Part shown: positions 22,686 to 36,600 of the stretch, piece after piece
How positions within the stretch are numbered: the first letter of the stretch is position 1
Layout of the letters: each line of letters opens with the position of its first letter
NCBI RefSeq assembly: GCF_000151665.1
Contig: NW_013171860.1
Span: forward strand, 241,939 to 305,938
Source: Blastocystis hominis
Taxonomy: Eukaryota > Sar > Bigyra > Opalinata > Blastocystidae
Length of the DNA stretch: 64,000 bases
Reading direction: 5' to 3'
The notes under the pieces: model-generated
Databases searched by the model: none
Told to the model about the DNA's origin: nothing
The model's input: the letters and a program-made list of their open reading frames with translations, nothing else
Position numbers and translations under genes: made by a program

Positions 22686-25252
22686 ATGAGTTCAGTGAAC
22701 ACTTTGAGTAATTATGTTTCCTTTTCTAACACATAGTAAATCAATATTTCTTATCCGAAGGGTATATAATTGAAAATAGGAGTAGAGTAATTACCAAAGA
22801 AAATGAATCTTTTCATTTGCAGACATACAGAGGAGATCATAAAAATGAGTATACGCTATTCAATGACACAAAAATAATGCATTACAAAAATGGCTTACTA
22901 ATGAAATCGTGTGACATAAATAATGGAAAAATAGACGGTGGCATTATCGTTTACGAAAATGGATACTCCAAATATTGGCAAAAGACTACATCTTCAAATG
23001 AAGAAATAGAAATTCGTATTTTAAATGCAAAGAGAGGTCTCATAAAGGAATTAATTATTACCTCTACACAAAGAGTGATTTATCGTGGAGGAGCAGATGA
23101 GAACGGGAAAAGAAAAGGAAAAGGTTTTGCGTTTGATCCTGAAACAGGAGGGTTGCAGCTAGAGGGCTTCTGGATTAATAATCAACTGAGGAGGATCACT
23201 CGGACCTTTGAAGGGGATCAAATGACTGAATATAGTAATGATTCTGATAACCTCGATATCACTAATCGTCACGCAATTTATATTGGTGGTTACTTCTATG
23301 ATAAGGACAAAAATCTCTGTTATCGCAATGGAACAGGCTATTTAATCAACCAAAAGGGGTTTGCTTGTAGTAAAGGGGAATGGGATAAAGGAGAAGAGAT
23401 TAGGACTGACCAGTTACGCGATGGTTGGCTAGATTCAGAAGAAGATCCTCTTAGGGATTATGACCGGCAGTGTCAAAATCTTGTCATCCCTGCCGAAAAA
23501 TACAAAGAGAGTAGTGTGTTGAATCTGAATCGATTTCACGAATTGAAGAAAATTGATATTAAAGAACACAACTTTTGCAATGTGCTGCATTTTAACATTT
23601 GTGGCATAGATACATTGAAAACCATCAATATTGGAAACAAGTCTTTTTATAATGAAGATCGCGCGGAACGAATGAATCGCACTTTTAGTATAATGAATTG
23701 TAAAAACTTGCGAACTATCAAAATTGGTCTCTTATCTTTTCACTTTTTCAGCGGTGCATTTGAGCTTAGCAATCTCCCTTCTTTGGAATCCATTCAATGT
23801 GGAGAAATTGGAAGTGGTTCCTGTAACTTTTCGTTTTCGAAGTTTCTCATCAAAGGAACGCTTTGAATTGTGAACTGTTATGTCTAGATCTTCCCGAGCT
23901 TAAAACGATCATTCTAGGCGATCATTCATTTGAATGTCAGGAAGAAATTGAATTGTCAAGTAGGAAAGCGGAGCTATCCTTTTCTAATGAAAATAGATCT
24001 TCCTCGTTTGGAATCCATGGAGCTGGGATGGGCAGCTTTATCAGGAAAGCTGGATAATACTTCATTGATAATGAAAGGTACGATTTTTGGATCGAATCGT
24101 TTCTTCAGATCTTCCGAAGCTAAAATCCATGCGGTTGCTGGGTTCTAATTTTCTGTATGTTCAATCAGTGACTCTGAGCAGTCTGCTTTATAATAGAAAT
24201 CATGACCGTAGATATTCCCAGTGTCGACGAAATTGTTATAGGTCCGAGCAACTACAACAATCACTTTTTGCTCTTTCCTGAAGCCACTAGAGTTCGAATC
24301 AGTAGTAAGGCAATGCGTTGTTATGTTTAAAGAAAGATATCTCCAATTATTTTAAACTACACATTACGATAGGAAACTCTCCCATTAAAATCAGTCCTGG
24401 ATTGAAATTTAACGAATTGGAGTTTAGTTACGGGGAGAAGATCATTAACATTCCTGCGTATTCTGGTAATGACAGTGAAGAATTCATCAACATCAACCGA
24501 TTTGCGAACCTTGAAGAACTGATTATCGGAAAGAATTCGTTTATGAAGGTTACCAGTGTCATTATTGATCATCGAGAAAAACTGAAAGACATTTTCATTC
24601 ATTGTCAATCGTTTTTCACTCCTGTGAATACTCAGTTGCGCGGTTCGTTCAAGGTATCGAACTGCAAGCAATTGGAAACAATCACGATCGATTGCTTGAG
24701 CTGCATTCATTTTTGCAATGATTTTGTGTTGTTGAATCTTCCTTCACTCAAAACACTCAAAGTTGGAGAAATCGGGAAATATTCCTCCAACTTTTTTCGC
24801 ATGTCCTTTTGTTTAAAAGGTGATTTCTATCCCAATCGTGTTCTATCTCTAGATTTACCAAGTCTAGAATCGGTTGTTTTGGGAGATGAGGTCTTTCAGT
24901 TCTCTTTAGACACGGTGTTTGAAAGTAGTTTTTTTCGAATTCTCACGATTCAGATCTTCCTTCTCTCCGAACAATCGAGTTGGGTTACAAAGCTTTGATG
25001 GGTTGCGATGATGATCAGTGTCGTCTTTCAATGCAGAGTTGCTTTGATTCGGATTGGTAATGTTCAGATTTGCCCAAATTAGAGAAGATCATTGCCCCTT
25101 CAAATAGTTTCCAAGAAGTGCGCATTTTGTTACTCATCAATCTTCAACCCAAGGAAGTGAAATTGGATAGTTCGTCTTTGCGAAAGGTACTCTTTTGTTT
25201 TTCGTCAGGGATTAATCATCCGTTGACTGATCTGACACGAAGGATTATATAA
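22686..25252 (+). CDS. BspA-like leucine-rich-repeat protein (MORN-like N-terminus)
   Basis: Member of the large LRR families of Blastocystis; function unknown. The start is inferred: ATG 22686 opens MSSVNTL, joined by a 29-nt intron to INQYFLSEGYIIENRSR and by a 36-nt intron ending at 22822 to TYRGDHKNEYTLFND. The N-terminal 200 residues contain Gly/Tyr repeats reminiscent of MORN motifs (YENGYSKYW, YRGGADENGKRKGKG). From about 23480 irregular LRRs follow, of the form NLPSLESIQCGEIG and DLPSLESVVLGDEVF. At least five introns fall in phase 1 just before a D/N-L-P that begins a repeat. One of these (23856-23887) begins GA rather than GT. I see no signal peptide or membrane helix. Stop TAA 25250-25252 is uncertain; TGTTTGTT at about 25291. 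Sequence is AT-rich unlike its neighbours. Confidence 0.65.
23856..23887 (+). other. Non-canonical GA-AG intron (32 nt) in the LRR gene
   Basis: By comparison with the other repeats (AAA-G|gt...ag|AT-CTT-CC) the junction here should be AAA-G|ga...tag|AT-CTT-CC, giving KG-DLPELKTIILG. The donor reads GA instead of GT. Without splicing the frame hits TGA at once. This is either a GA-AG intron, a sequencing error, or a lost splice site. Confidence 0.55.
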
Positions 25253-25524
25253 AGTGAGTTTAGTTTTGCTTGTATACTATTACGTTCTCAGCTTGTTTGT
25301 TTGCTACTTGTTAAGAGTCTTTTCTTTTAAGTTTGAATCAATCAATAACTGCTCGCATTATCGTTAATGATCTTGTTTCTTGTATTGTATCATCGGTGAA
25401 GTTGACTCTGAAATGTTTAATTTACAATTCTTTTCATTTCTCATCACATCAATGTATGAGTCGACGTTGATAAACGATTCATTCAGAATCTTAATCGTAT
25501 TTTCAGCAAAACAAACAATCTCAA

Positions 25525-27396
25525 TCAAAATCCCTCTTCAAATTCCACTACAATCTTCAAAATGCATGGATAACAGTAGCAAAAGAAGTCGCGAAAGGCA
25601 GCTTGCTTCCCTTTTTCATCTATCAAACTAAGAAGCGAGAAAACAGCGAGCACAGAGTGATAAAACACCTACATTCCACGCCAACTCCAGTCCTACGCTT
25701 AGATAAGTGAACAACGTAAACGCCAGCTTTCGATTTTCTACGCTTGTGTCTTTCTGAAACTTCATTTCATGATATTCTCTGTGATGCTCCAGCAACTCTT
25801 CGATAACGTTGCTGATAAGCTCCGTTTTGGACGGAAAGCAACGATTCATCACATATTTCGTCACACTACATTGAACAAAACAATTCCAATCGTCACAGAA
25901 TGACAAAGCTTCGAGGATCAATTCGACACTCCTCCTCTTCAGCAACCATTTCTCGAAACACTCTTTTCAGTTTTTCGACTCTCTCTTCGTAGGGTTCTTG
26001 CTTGATCGCCCTGTAGTTGCTGATTCGTTCTTTGATCACATCAATATTGTTCTCGATTCTACACTTCTCCACTTCCATCGCCAATCCCCACCTCGCCTTC
26101 ACGCTTTCTTCAGACTTGTAAAAACTCACTTCGCAGTCTTGGAAGTAATAGAACGGATGCTTTCCGAGCAGTTTATACGTTCTCTTCACGATCTTCGCGA
26201 TGATTTCGGCTACGATCGAACGCTTCTCTTTCCTTTCTACAGCTCTCGTTGAATTCTGGCGTTTGCAACAGCGGAACGCCGACAAACGAAGTGAAGATCA
26301 TATTGAACCCCGTTGTGTTATAGCTTCTCGAAAATTCATTGCTGATTTCGAGCAAAGCGTCTAGAATGATAAGCACGCTGACGAGAGAAAAAAACCTTTC
26401 GGAATCTTCGATTTGACCGCTTCGACTTCTGCCACATCGTTCGTCAGAGCGCTCCAAGGGAGATCCACCTGATTGCTGGCATAAAGACTCGCAACCTTCT
26501 CGTAAATCTCGCGCAGCTCTTGGTTTGTGTGCTCCTTGAAGTGCTTTTCGCAGTCTTGCTTCGTCGCGCAGTGGGTTTTAATCTCTTCGAGCAGTTGGGG
26601 AGGCGGGAGAAACTTTTTCCCGCTCTCTGTATTGATCGCTTGTCTTTTCAAAAAGTCATTTCCATTGAGAACAACGAAATAGTAGAGTTGAAACTCTTGG
26701 ATGTTCAGATGTTTCATGAGCAGATGCCGTCTCGTTATGTATAACGGACCGCCCTTATACCCATTTATAAATATCACGCCTGGAAGATTGTAGAAGATGA
26801 AGTCACTGTCGGTTGTAAGAACGAGGGCGTTATTTAGATAGCTGTAGCGAGCAATATCCCTAGAAAGCAAGCACTCATCGTTCATACCGATCTCCATCAA
26901 TTCCAGATAATCCTACAATACTCATACCGTATGTATCAGTGAACGCAGCCATTACAGCATCTATACAACAGTTGGGTATCCCCAAATGCTCTACTTTATA
27001 AATCACAGTGACTCCTACCCTTCTTTTTCAAACCACTTTCCCAAAATTTAATAATTTGCTTTTGCAGACTTGCTCTTCGACTTACATACGTATCCGCTTT
27101 GCTCGGATTGTTTATTGCATCGATAAACACTTTAATAACTTTTAGCTTCAGTTGCTTCAGCAGTTCAATGAATTCGATTGTCTTTTGATAAAGATATGTT
27201 GGATTATGACTGTAGGCAAAGCCAGAGGGAATCAAAGAATGGTACAGTTGGTTAGCATAGGAGAGTCCGTCAACAACCAAGTTGCATTCCGGATCTCTAC
27301 AAAAAGTGCAATTCACTACATCTACCTTATCCTTCGCTTTGATGTATGCGCATGGATTTGATTCTGTATGAGAGCACGGGTACCACTAACACCCAT
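25525..27396 (-). CDS. PIN/XPG-fold protein of the Asteroid/FEN1-like family
   Basis: Structure-specific nuclease fold. Start ATG 27396 gives MGVSGTRALIQNQ, the MGI-x-GL type beginning of XPG/Asteroid proteins. A 29-nt intron leads to DPECNLVVDGLSYANQLYHSL, the first metal-binding Asp; later exons give GDRDIARYSYLNNALVLTTDSDFIFYNLPG, the Asp-x-Asp pair. Resolved introns: 28 nt, 28 nt, 35 nt, two of 31 nt. The C-terminal half is helical and not conserved; a last exon (LIDEKGKQAAFRDFF...EEGF) ends at TGA 25525-25527, with TGTTTGTT at 25510-25517. The Glu residues of the FEN1 active site are less obvious (SGIDGDRD replaces the usual EAEA/EADR), so activity is uncertain. Asteroid-like is preferred to FEN1, which would be shorter and better conserved. 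Confidence 0.68.
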
Positions 27397-27647
27397 TGAA
27401 AAAAAGTATAAAAAATGGTAATTCTGTGTTTGACATACTAGAGACAATCCTGAATGATTGATTGATCGTTAATCCGTACTCTCGAAGCTGTTATAGCGCA
27501 CATGGGAATGGTAAATCTTCCTTCCAGCATGATGTCCTCCTCCTATCCATATATATATTTTTTTATTTTTTTCTCTGCACCACCCAAGTGTTCCTTTTCC
27601 CCTCACGTCTTTCTCCAACAAACATCTCATCAACTCATCACCAGTCT
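27397..27647. other. Spacer between nuclease start and giant gene end
   Basis: Holds the giant gene's 3' motif (minus TGTTTGTT, 27617-27624) and the 5' leader of the nuclease-fold gene. A run of t's at about 27559-27574 is the only other feature. Confidence 0.55.
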
Positions 27648-30600
27648 CTACAACGCCAGTCGGATGACAACATCCATGGGGTTCTCGGGCTCTCCGCACC
27701 AGCACTCGCACTTGGTATCCGTGAGGAAGCACGAGCACTCGCTGCCCATGTCCTCGAAGATGTATCCTCCGCTGCAGGGGTACTGTGACACCGCGAAGGC
27801 GTAGTTCTCAGGGAGGTTCAGCGCGCGATTGCCCGCGCTGTCCTTGAAGTCCTCCGCGTTGAACTTCACCGTGTAGCTGTGGCCCGCAGGGATCGCCGAG
27901 CCGCGCACCACCACGCGGTTGGCGTCCACGAACAGGCGCGGGTACACCTTGTCCTTCTCGCGCGCGTAGTGCAGCGTCACGTTCCGCGTGGTCTCGTCGG
28001 TGAGCACGAACACGAAGTCCTCCGCGAGCTCGATCCGCTTGTTGAACACCAGCACCAGGTCCTCGCTCGCGGGCACGTGCTGCTGCCCGTTGGCGGGGAA
28101 GATGCTCATCATCTGCGGCGGGGTCTGCAGGCTGCGCACCGTGAAGTGCAGCTCGATGGGCTGCGAGATGCACACGCCGAACGTCGAGCAGATCGAGCCT
28201 TCCGGCAGCACGATCCGCACCTCCGAGTCCTCGGGGTAGAACAGCTGGCGCGCGGCCACCACCATGTTGTTGCTGAACAGCATCTCGCTGGTCGGCAGGT
28301 ACAGCGGCGCGTCGTTGTTCACCAGCACCTTGTAGAAGGCCGAGCCCGCCATCACCGGACGGTCGAACGTGAAGGTCACTTCCAGCGTCGACTGCTGGCT
28401 CTCCGCGCCGTTCTTCGGCATCGAGTCCACCAGGGCGGGCTCGGCCGTCAGCAGCGTGTCGTTCGTCACCACGAACGCGAACTTGTCCGCGGGGAGCAGG
28501 GCGGGAAGCGGGAAGCGGCTGAAGGCGTCCAGGAAGAGACCCAGCGTGGTCTCCACGACGTATTCGTAGGCGGGGTGCAGCGGGCGGAGCGGCGTCACGC
28601 GGACCGTGTTGCCCTGAATCTCGAAACGCGTGTTGTTGGGACGGAGAATCTGCGTGAACTCGGGGTGCTGCGGGCAGGAGAGCGTCAGCGTGCCCACGTA
28701 GGGGATCACGGGCAGCGCGCCGGTGAGCTCGATCGCCGCGTTCACGTAGACCTGCACCGATCCGCTCGGCGAGAGCGACGCCCACTGCGGACTGTCCACG
28801 GCGGCCGTGGTGAACACGAAGTCCTCCTCCGCCAGACGGCGGCGCAGCACGGTGCGCGAGGCGTCGAAGTCGGGGTCGAAGATGCAGCGCGCGTTGTACG
28901 TGGTGCTGGGCTTCAGCTCGGACAGCAGCACGCTCATCTCGCGCATCTCGGGGAACACGTAGCTGCGGTAGCCCTTCTTGATGAACTGGGCGCGCGACGG
29001 CCACACGGGGACCGTGCTGCCCTCGGGCACCACCAAGCAGTACACGTTACCGGGCATGTTCACCGCCTCCACGGCCACGCGCACGAAGGACGCGCTCGTC
29101 TCGGACAGGATCGGATCGGCCAGCAGCATGGACGGCAAAGCGAAGTCGTTGTAGGTCGCGAACATCACCGAGCCGCTGATCGGCACGAACTCCACATCGA
29201 AGCCCTGGCAGTCAATGAAGTATTCGGTATCCGGGTCCAGACTCTTGAACAGGTACGCGGGCGGATTGTTCACCGGGTCGACCACCACCTCCTGCGAGCC
29301 CAGAATCTCCGCATCGAAGCGCTGGCGGATCGTGCAGGTCGCCGTCGTGTGGAACTCGCTCGTCACGAAGAACGACACGAAGTCGTAGCCCGGACGCGCC
29401 TGGATGGTCAGACGCGGCTGCCCGCAGAACACGGTCACGCGGTTCGAAGGCAGGCCGGCGAAGTTTCCGTTGACGGTGGCGCGGACCGTGATGGTGATCG
29501 AGCTGCTCGTGCAGTACTCCATTCGGATCGGGCAGGACTCCAGAACGGTTCCGGAGATCGCGCACTCGTCGTCGAAGACATTGCCGTAGTGCACCGTGTA
29601 CTTCTCGATGGGGAAGTAGTTCTCCAGCGGGTGCGTGAAGCCGACTCGCATCTCCCCCTGCGACATGCGCTCCGCGACCAGCTTGATGTTGGCGCCCTGC
29701 GGGAAGCGATCCACGTCCTCCAGATCGATCGCGGTCACGAAGTCGCGCGACACCTCCGTGCAGCGCTCGCCCTCCTCGACCTCCTGGTTCGCGCAGGTCC
29801 GCACCGTCACGCGGTAGTTGCTCACGCTGTTCGACACCGTGATCGTCGCGCTCGTCTCCGCCGTCTGCGCCTGCTCCGCCTCCGACACCGTCTGGTTGAA
29901 CTGCAGCTCCGCTACCACCACGTGGTAGGTCACGTTGTTCGAGCGCGACGCCGTCCAGCACGCCTCGGCCTCCGTGTACACGATCAGGCCCGCGCTGGTC
30001 TTCACAGGATCGTTCAGGCGGCAGATTCGGAGGTCGGTGATGGGCTGCGGCGTGGAAGGCTTCGTGCGGAACTCCACCGCGTAGGAAGGAAGCGAATAGC
30101 CGAGGCTGTTGCGAGCCACCAAGCTCAGCTGGTAGAGCGTGTCGGGCTCCAGATCGGTGAGCGTCAGCACGCCGCTCTCGCGCGCCGTCGTGTCCTCCAG
30201 GGGCGCGCGGTGCGCCGAGGGCACCAGCACCGCGATCATGGACTGGATGGCGTCGCCGCCAGCGCTCGCGCCGCTGTACTCCACCGTGGCCGTCGTGGCC
30301 GTCACCGCGGTCACCGCCACGTACGTGGGCGGCATGGGAATGCCCGAGCTGGTGGTGAACTGCGGCGTGGCGAAGTCCGTCGAAGAAGGCATGTTGGTCT
30401 CATCGCAGAAGGCCTCGGCCTCCCAGGTGATCGTGTAGTTGGCGTTGGACAGCAGCGGCACGGTGAAGTAGGCGATGCGATCCATGAAGCGGACGCGGTC
30501 GTCGGTGGTCAGCAGCGACAGCACGTCGTTCGGGTAGCCCTCGGGCGTGAAGGTGACCACGCCGCCGCACGAGTGCACCGCCGTCGAGAAGTGGATCTCC

Positions 30601-33600
30601 ACGGACATCTGGGAGTCGGCGTGGTAGTAGATCTGCAGCACCTCCGGCTTGACGTTGTCCTTGCGGAGGATCAGCTCGGAGGCGGCGGAGGGAAGGCCGA
30701 ACAGGTCGGTGAACGCGCCCTCCTCGACGAACACGCGCACATAGCGGTCGGTATCGCTCACGAAGCTCACTTCGAACGTGTAGCTCTCCGAGTCCTGGTG
30801 GTACTGGAAGTTGGCGATGTCGCAGTTGGTGCAGTGAAGCAGCTGGCTGTTGAAGTCCGTGAACGAGGACAGGATGTGGGTGATGTTGGGGATCACCACG
30901 GTCACCGGGATGTTGAAGATCGAAGACTCGGAGGTCCACTCGCTCGAGAACTCGGGCTTGGTCGACTGCATGTTGTGGAAGAACGTCACCGGGCCGACAG
31001 CGTCGTTGGTGCTGTTGTACTTGTTCGCGAACACGCCCTCCGGGACGGTCAGCGACACCTCGTTCAGCGAAGTGGTCGCGTGGATGTACTGGATCTGGCA
31101 CAGACCGCGCACGGCGTTCAGATACGACTGCTCCACCACGCGGTAGTCGGGGTTGCTCACCACCACCTTGCCGCACGCGAGATCGGTGGGCTCCGAGGAG
31201 AGCAGCTCGAAGCCGCAGAGCGCGCTCGAGCAGTAGAGATCGGTGACCGAGAGAGAAATCACCGGCTTCATCACATACACCGAAGAGAAGGAAACGTCGT
31301 GCTCCATCTTGTTGCCCGCATCGTTGAAGATCATCTCCGAGAGGAAGCGAATCGACCACTCGCAGCTCGTCGTGCAGGACAGCTGGATCGTCATCACGTA
31401 CTGCATCACGATGTCCACGTGCTCCGTCACGACGCTCAGCACCTGCACGGAGTCGGAAGCCGTCCACATCGAGGACGTGAGATGGCTGATCGGACCGTTC
31501 TGGACGTTCAACGCCAGTTGGATCGTGTTCTCGGAGCTCGACAGCACCTCCACGGTCATGTTCGGAGAGACTTCATTGATCCACACCACCAAGCTCGATT
31601 CTGCGTTCGGATTGCCGTAGAGATCGTACACGACGCCCTGCGGGTACACGAGAGTGAACTGCACGATCGACTCGTACAGCTCCACCATCGAGAACGTCAG
31701 CGACCAGGAATACTTCTGGCCCTCCTCGATCACAGAGAACGTCTCCATGACCACCGTCGCGCTCTGATCGTCGTATTCGATCTGCAGCTGTCCGTAATCC
31801 ACACCCTGCACGACCTTATCGAAGGTGCCGAACACGGTAATCGTTTCGTTGTCGTGCATGTAGCGCTGCGTCGCCTCCAGCGTCATCTTGGGCGGCACCA
31901 TATCGATGGTGATCAGATAGCGCACAGGCATGCACTCGTTTCCATACGCATCGCGGCAGTTCTTCAGCGTCACCAGCACCGTGCCCAGATAGTTGTCCAC
32001 GCGCTCCTCCATCGCTGTGAAGCGCAGCGTCACGTTCGTGCGATCACTATTCAATTCCTCCACGTGGTTCAGCACCACACTGTCGTGCGTGATCTCGAAC
32101 AGCGTATCCTGCTCCACCGGCTCGGTGAACCAGCAACTCAACGTCACTTCGCCCACACTGATCACCGAAGGAACCTCGCACGACACCATCGGCGACACCG
32201 TATCATAGAAGCCATTCACCACAATCGTCTCCGCGTTCATGCTCTCATCCGAGCCAATCACCGCGCCCGCAGCCAGCGAGACGGACCAATCTCCCTGCTG
32301 CGTGATAGTGAACGTAAGTTCCACGGTGTAGCCGTTGATTGCCACGCTCTCCAGGACGGCATTGACGCCAGTGACCTTGCTCTCCACGATCGACACCACC
32401 GGCTGCGAGAACTCGAGAACCACCACGTTCGGACGACCCGCGGGAATCACGGGGTTTGAGCTGAGGCGGAGCACGCCGTCGGTCGCCACCAGCACAAAGG
32501 CGTTGGAAGCGGCGTTCTGGAGGCCATTGGTGGCCGTCAAGGCGCCAGCAGCGACGACGATCGACATCTCGTCGCCCGGAGCGAACTGGACCACAGTGTT
32601 GCTGAGCAGAGCGACAGACTCCACGAAGCCCTCGCCTTGCGGTTCCTGCATCACGAAGCTGATCGCGTTGCCGTTCAGCGTGCCGGTCACGTAGGTAGCG
32701 AAGTCGGCCGACAGCGAAGCTTGCTTGTTGAATGTCAGCGTGATCGTCACAGGGAGCGCGCTGAACGCAATGCCGCCCTGGATCGTCACCGATTGGACCT
32801 GAGGCGGCTCGTTATCCACGACCACCTCGAAGGAGGCGGGCGAGACGGTGTTGCCAGCCAGATCCACGAACGCCGTGGAGGACAGCGACAGCACGCAGCG
32901 GAAGGAAGTCGAGAGCAGCACGGGCGTCATGGTGATGGTGACCGTATCGGCCTGCACAGACGTCGACTGCACGGCGAACAGCTGACTCAGAGACATGCCC
33001 TCCGCGCCAGTGACCGAATCCAGCACGAACAGCTCTTCGATGGCGTCCGACACATCGGCCATTCGATGGTTGAAGACCAGCTCCACAGAGAAGGCCATCG
33101 CGCCGTTCAGCGTGGTCGTGATCACCGGGTCGATGGGCTGCATCACGGGCTGCTCCGCGTAGTACACGATCTCGTAGCGCGCGTACGTCTCCATCGCGTT
33201 GCCATAAGCATCCACGATGTTCTGGAGCGAGAACGCGACCACGCCGCTGCCCGTGGGCTGGAACTGGAGCAGGTTCGCGCAGCTCTCCGTGCTGTTGAGC
33301 GTTACAGACGTCAGCGAATCCACGTTACTCACCGTGAACTCCACGGGGTGAGTGAAGGTCACACAGGCAGTGACGGGCAGTTCAGAGACGTACGCCTCGG
33401 CAGCGACGCTGGCTTCCGGAGCAGCGCGGCTGTAGTGCACCGTCAGCGTGGCAGGGGACGAGGCGCGACCCAAAGAGTCCACGAAGAAGCCCTCCGCGAA
33501 CTGCAACGTCAGATCGCAGTCCGCATCGGTCTCCCAAGCAACGCTGATCTCCACCTTCTCGTTCTGCACCTGCGTCACAGAGCCCTGGCACGTCAGGCTG

Positions 33601-36600
33601 CGCGTGAGCTTCGACAGCGTCATCACCACGTTGGCAGGCACCGTGATCGCCAGATGGGCATCTCCGTTCACGAACGCTTCGCCCTGGCTCGGCGTGGCCG
33701 TGTCGATCTGCACAGACGACACTCTCTCGCCCACAGTCACCGTGGTGTCGATGAGCGGGTAGGCTTCGTCGATCTCGAGGAACACGTAGCGTCCAGCAGA
33801 AGGCAGCTGCCAGTGCGTGCGCACGAAGTCCTCTTCCAGATACAGGTAGCAGCGATTGCCGGTCGTGATGTCCACCGTCAGCACGACGCACTGCGAGGTC
33901 ACTTCCTTCACGACCGCACTGCTGCAGCCCTGCAGCGCGTTCACGCCTCCCTGGCCGCGCAGAATGCTCCAGTCGTAGCACAGCGTCACGTCGTTCCGAG
34001 TGTTGGCAGCGAAGACCGTAGGCGTGGTGCTGATGATCGAAGGCGTGCTCTGGTACGAGCGGAATCCGATCATGATGCTGTACGAGAGACCGCCGTAGCC
34101 GTCCTGCGCCGCTCCCTCCAGAATACGGATGAACACCGAGCCCTCCGTCAGACTGCGACCCGTAATCGTCCAGTTGCACAGCGAGTTCGGATAGGCGCTG
34201 GTGATCACCGCGTTCTCCGTCAGAATGAGGTCAGGCACGGTGAGATCCATGAGCGCGCAGTCCGTAACCGTCCACACGTCGATCGCGAACTCCTGGGTGT
34301 TCACGTACGTGTCGTCCAGCAGGTTGTGAATCTTGTAGCTCAGCTGAGGACCGTTGATCGTGAACTTCGCAGAGCAGTTGTTGCTCGCACCGCCCTTGTT
34401 GCCCACCAGATCGGTCACCTCCTTCACCGAGAAAGTGAACGTGCTGTTGCTGACGCAGGTGATCGTGATCAAGAAGGCGGTATCCGACTCCATCGTAATG
34501 TTGCGCACTTCGCAGGCGCTCGGGAGGTCCAGATTGGATTCCGCGAGCGGCTGGCACGGCTCGCTCAGCTCTCCCGGAATGGTGATCGTGTTGAGCACGG
34601 TGCTCTGCGCGGGGCAGCGCAGCGTGACCGTCGGACTCACGAAATCGTAGCTGAACTCCATGTCGTTCGACCGCAGATTGTAGTTGTTGTGGGCGTCCAT
34701 CATGCACTGCTCCTTCACATACACCGTGAAGACGCCGCTCGACAGGCTCGCACGCATGTCTCTGTTCCGCACCGTCACATCCACGACCTGGTTGGACGTC
34801 AGCGACTGCTCCTCCATCGAGAAGCTCACCTCCAGATTCTCCGCACCGACAACCTCGAAGCACGAGGTGTTGAAGCTCTCCATCAGCTCGCTCACGCTCA
34901 TATGCATCTGCAGAGTCTCCACCGCAGGACCGAAGAGCGTGCTGCCCATCGCGGACAGCGTGATGACTGGAGGATAGCCGTCCACGTAGATCACGCGGGA
35001 GAAGGAGGCCGAAGGGAGGCCCGTCAGCTCGATCGCGGCGCCCTCCAGAATCGTCACGTTCAGATTGCCCTCCTGGGTCAGAGGACACACGCCCCTGTAG
35101 GAGAACACGTTGTCCGTCTGGTTGCGCGTGAACACGCAGTTGGTCAGCGGCTGACCGCCCTCGAACTGCAGCAGGAAGTAGCTAGCGGGCTCCTTGTCTC
35201 CGAACGAAGCCATGTCGGTGAAGGAAACCTCAACCACGAAGTTCTCCTCCTCCTCCGTCTTGGGAGTCATCTCGAAGACAGGCACCGTGGGCGTGTTGTC
35301 GAAGTAGATCTGGAACTGCGTCGCCTCGTTGAAGAGTCCGACGCTGTTGATACACGCCATGGCCGGAATGTAGATCGTCATGTTCTTGTAGCGGTCCTCC
35401 GGATAGGTCTCGAAGTTGAAGAACGTGATGGTGAACGTCTCCAAGATCGTGCCGTTCTCGTCCACGCTGTCGCTGATCTTCTCAATGCGAGCCACATCGC
35501 GGTCGTACTCGAAGACGCTCGGGAACACGTACTCGTAGCTCGGACACAGCCACACATAGTCGATGCTCAGCGTGAAGGTGTTCTGCACCTGGCTGGTGTA
35601 GCGAGGAGCATCCACCGTGATGCGAGCGCCCTCGTTCAGCGTCAGAGGCGTCAGGGTGTTCGACACAAAGTTCGGGTTGCCGGCAAAGTCGGTGAAGCGG
35701 CCTTCCGGAACGAAGAAGATGATGTACGTTCCGTTCACGGGCTTGGGATCGAACTCGTAGTGGCACGTGTGGTCGTTCAGCTGGCTCACCGTCACGGACA
35801 CTTGCTGAACGGCGATTCCGATCGAGTTGCACGTGAACAGCGTGTTGGGCTCCGAGATCGAGAACTGGATATCGATCGTGTTGGTGTACAGGTTCGACGA
35901 CTCCGTCGACAGAGTCACCTGCGGACGCGTGTAGTCCATCTCCACCGACTGCATCACCATCGTGATGGCATCCTGCGAGAACACCTCATTGCCGTAATCA
36001 TCGCTCAGCAAAATGTTCTCCACCAGGTCCACCTTCACCGTTCCCTCCAGACAGTTGCTCAGCTTGTAGCTCACCACGCTCTTGTCGTCCTGCACCACGT
36101 GCGACAAGAACGCAGCATCGCAGCCTTCCACCGTCACCAGGCTGATCGACTCGTTGAAGCGGTACAGCGGCTCGTCGAAGAAGATCGCCACCACAGGCGC
36201 GTGGTTCCAGTACTGCTTCAGCGTCTCGGGGAACTCGGTCGTTCCCTCCTCCACGAACGCCAAGCGACCCACCGGAGCCGCGAAATCAAACTCGATCGTG
36301 TCCTCGAACGCCAAGTTCTTGTTGCCGTAGCTGTCGACTACCTTCTCGGCCTCCGCTCCGTAGACGCAGAATCCGTCCATCACCGCCAGAGAGATCGAGG
36401 GCAGCACCGACAGAGACGAGCTGAGCACATAGCCCAGAGGGCGGCACGCGTTCCGGAAGTACATCAGCTCCGTAGGCAGCGCCGAACCGATCGTCGGGAG
36501 GAAGCCCTCATGGAACGAAGCCGTGAAGACGCCCTCGTTTGCGACAGAGCTCCAAGGCAGGTCCACGGACTGCCGCACATCGATTCCGCCCTCCGGATAG

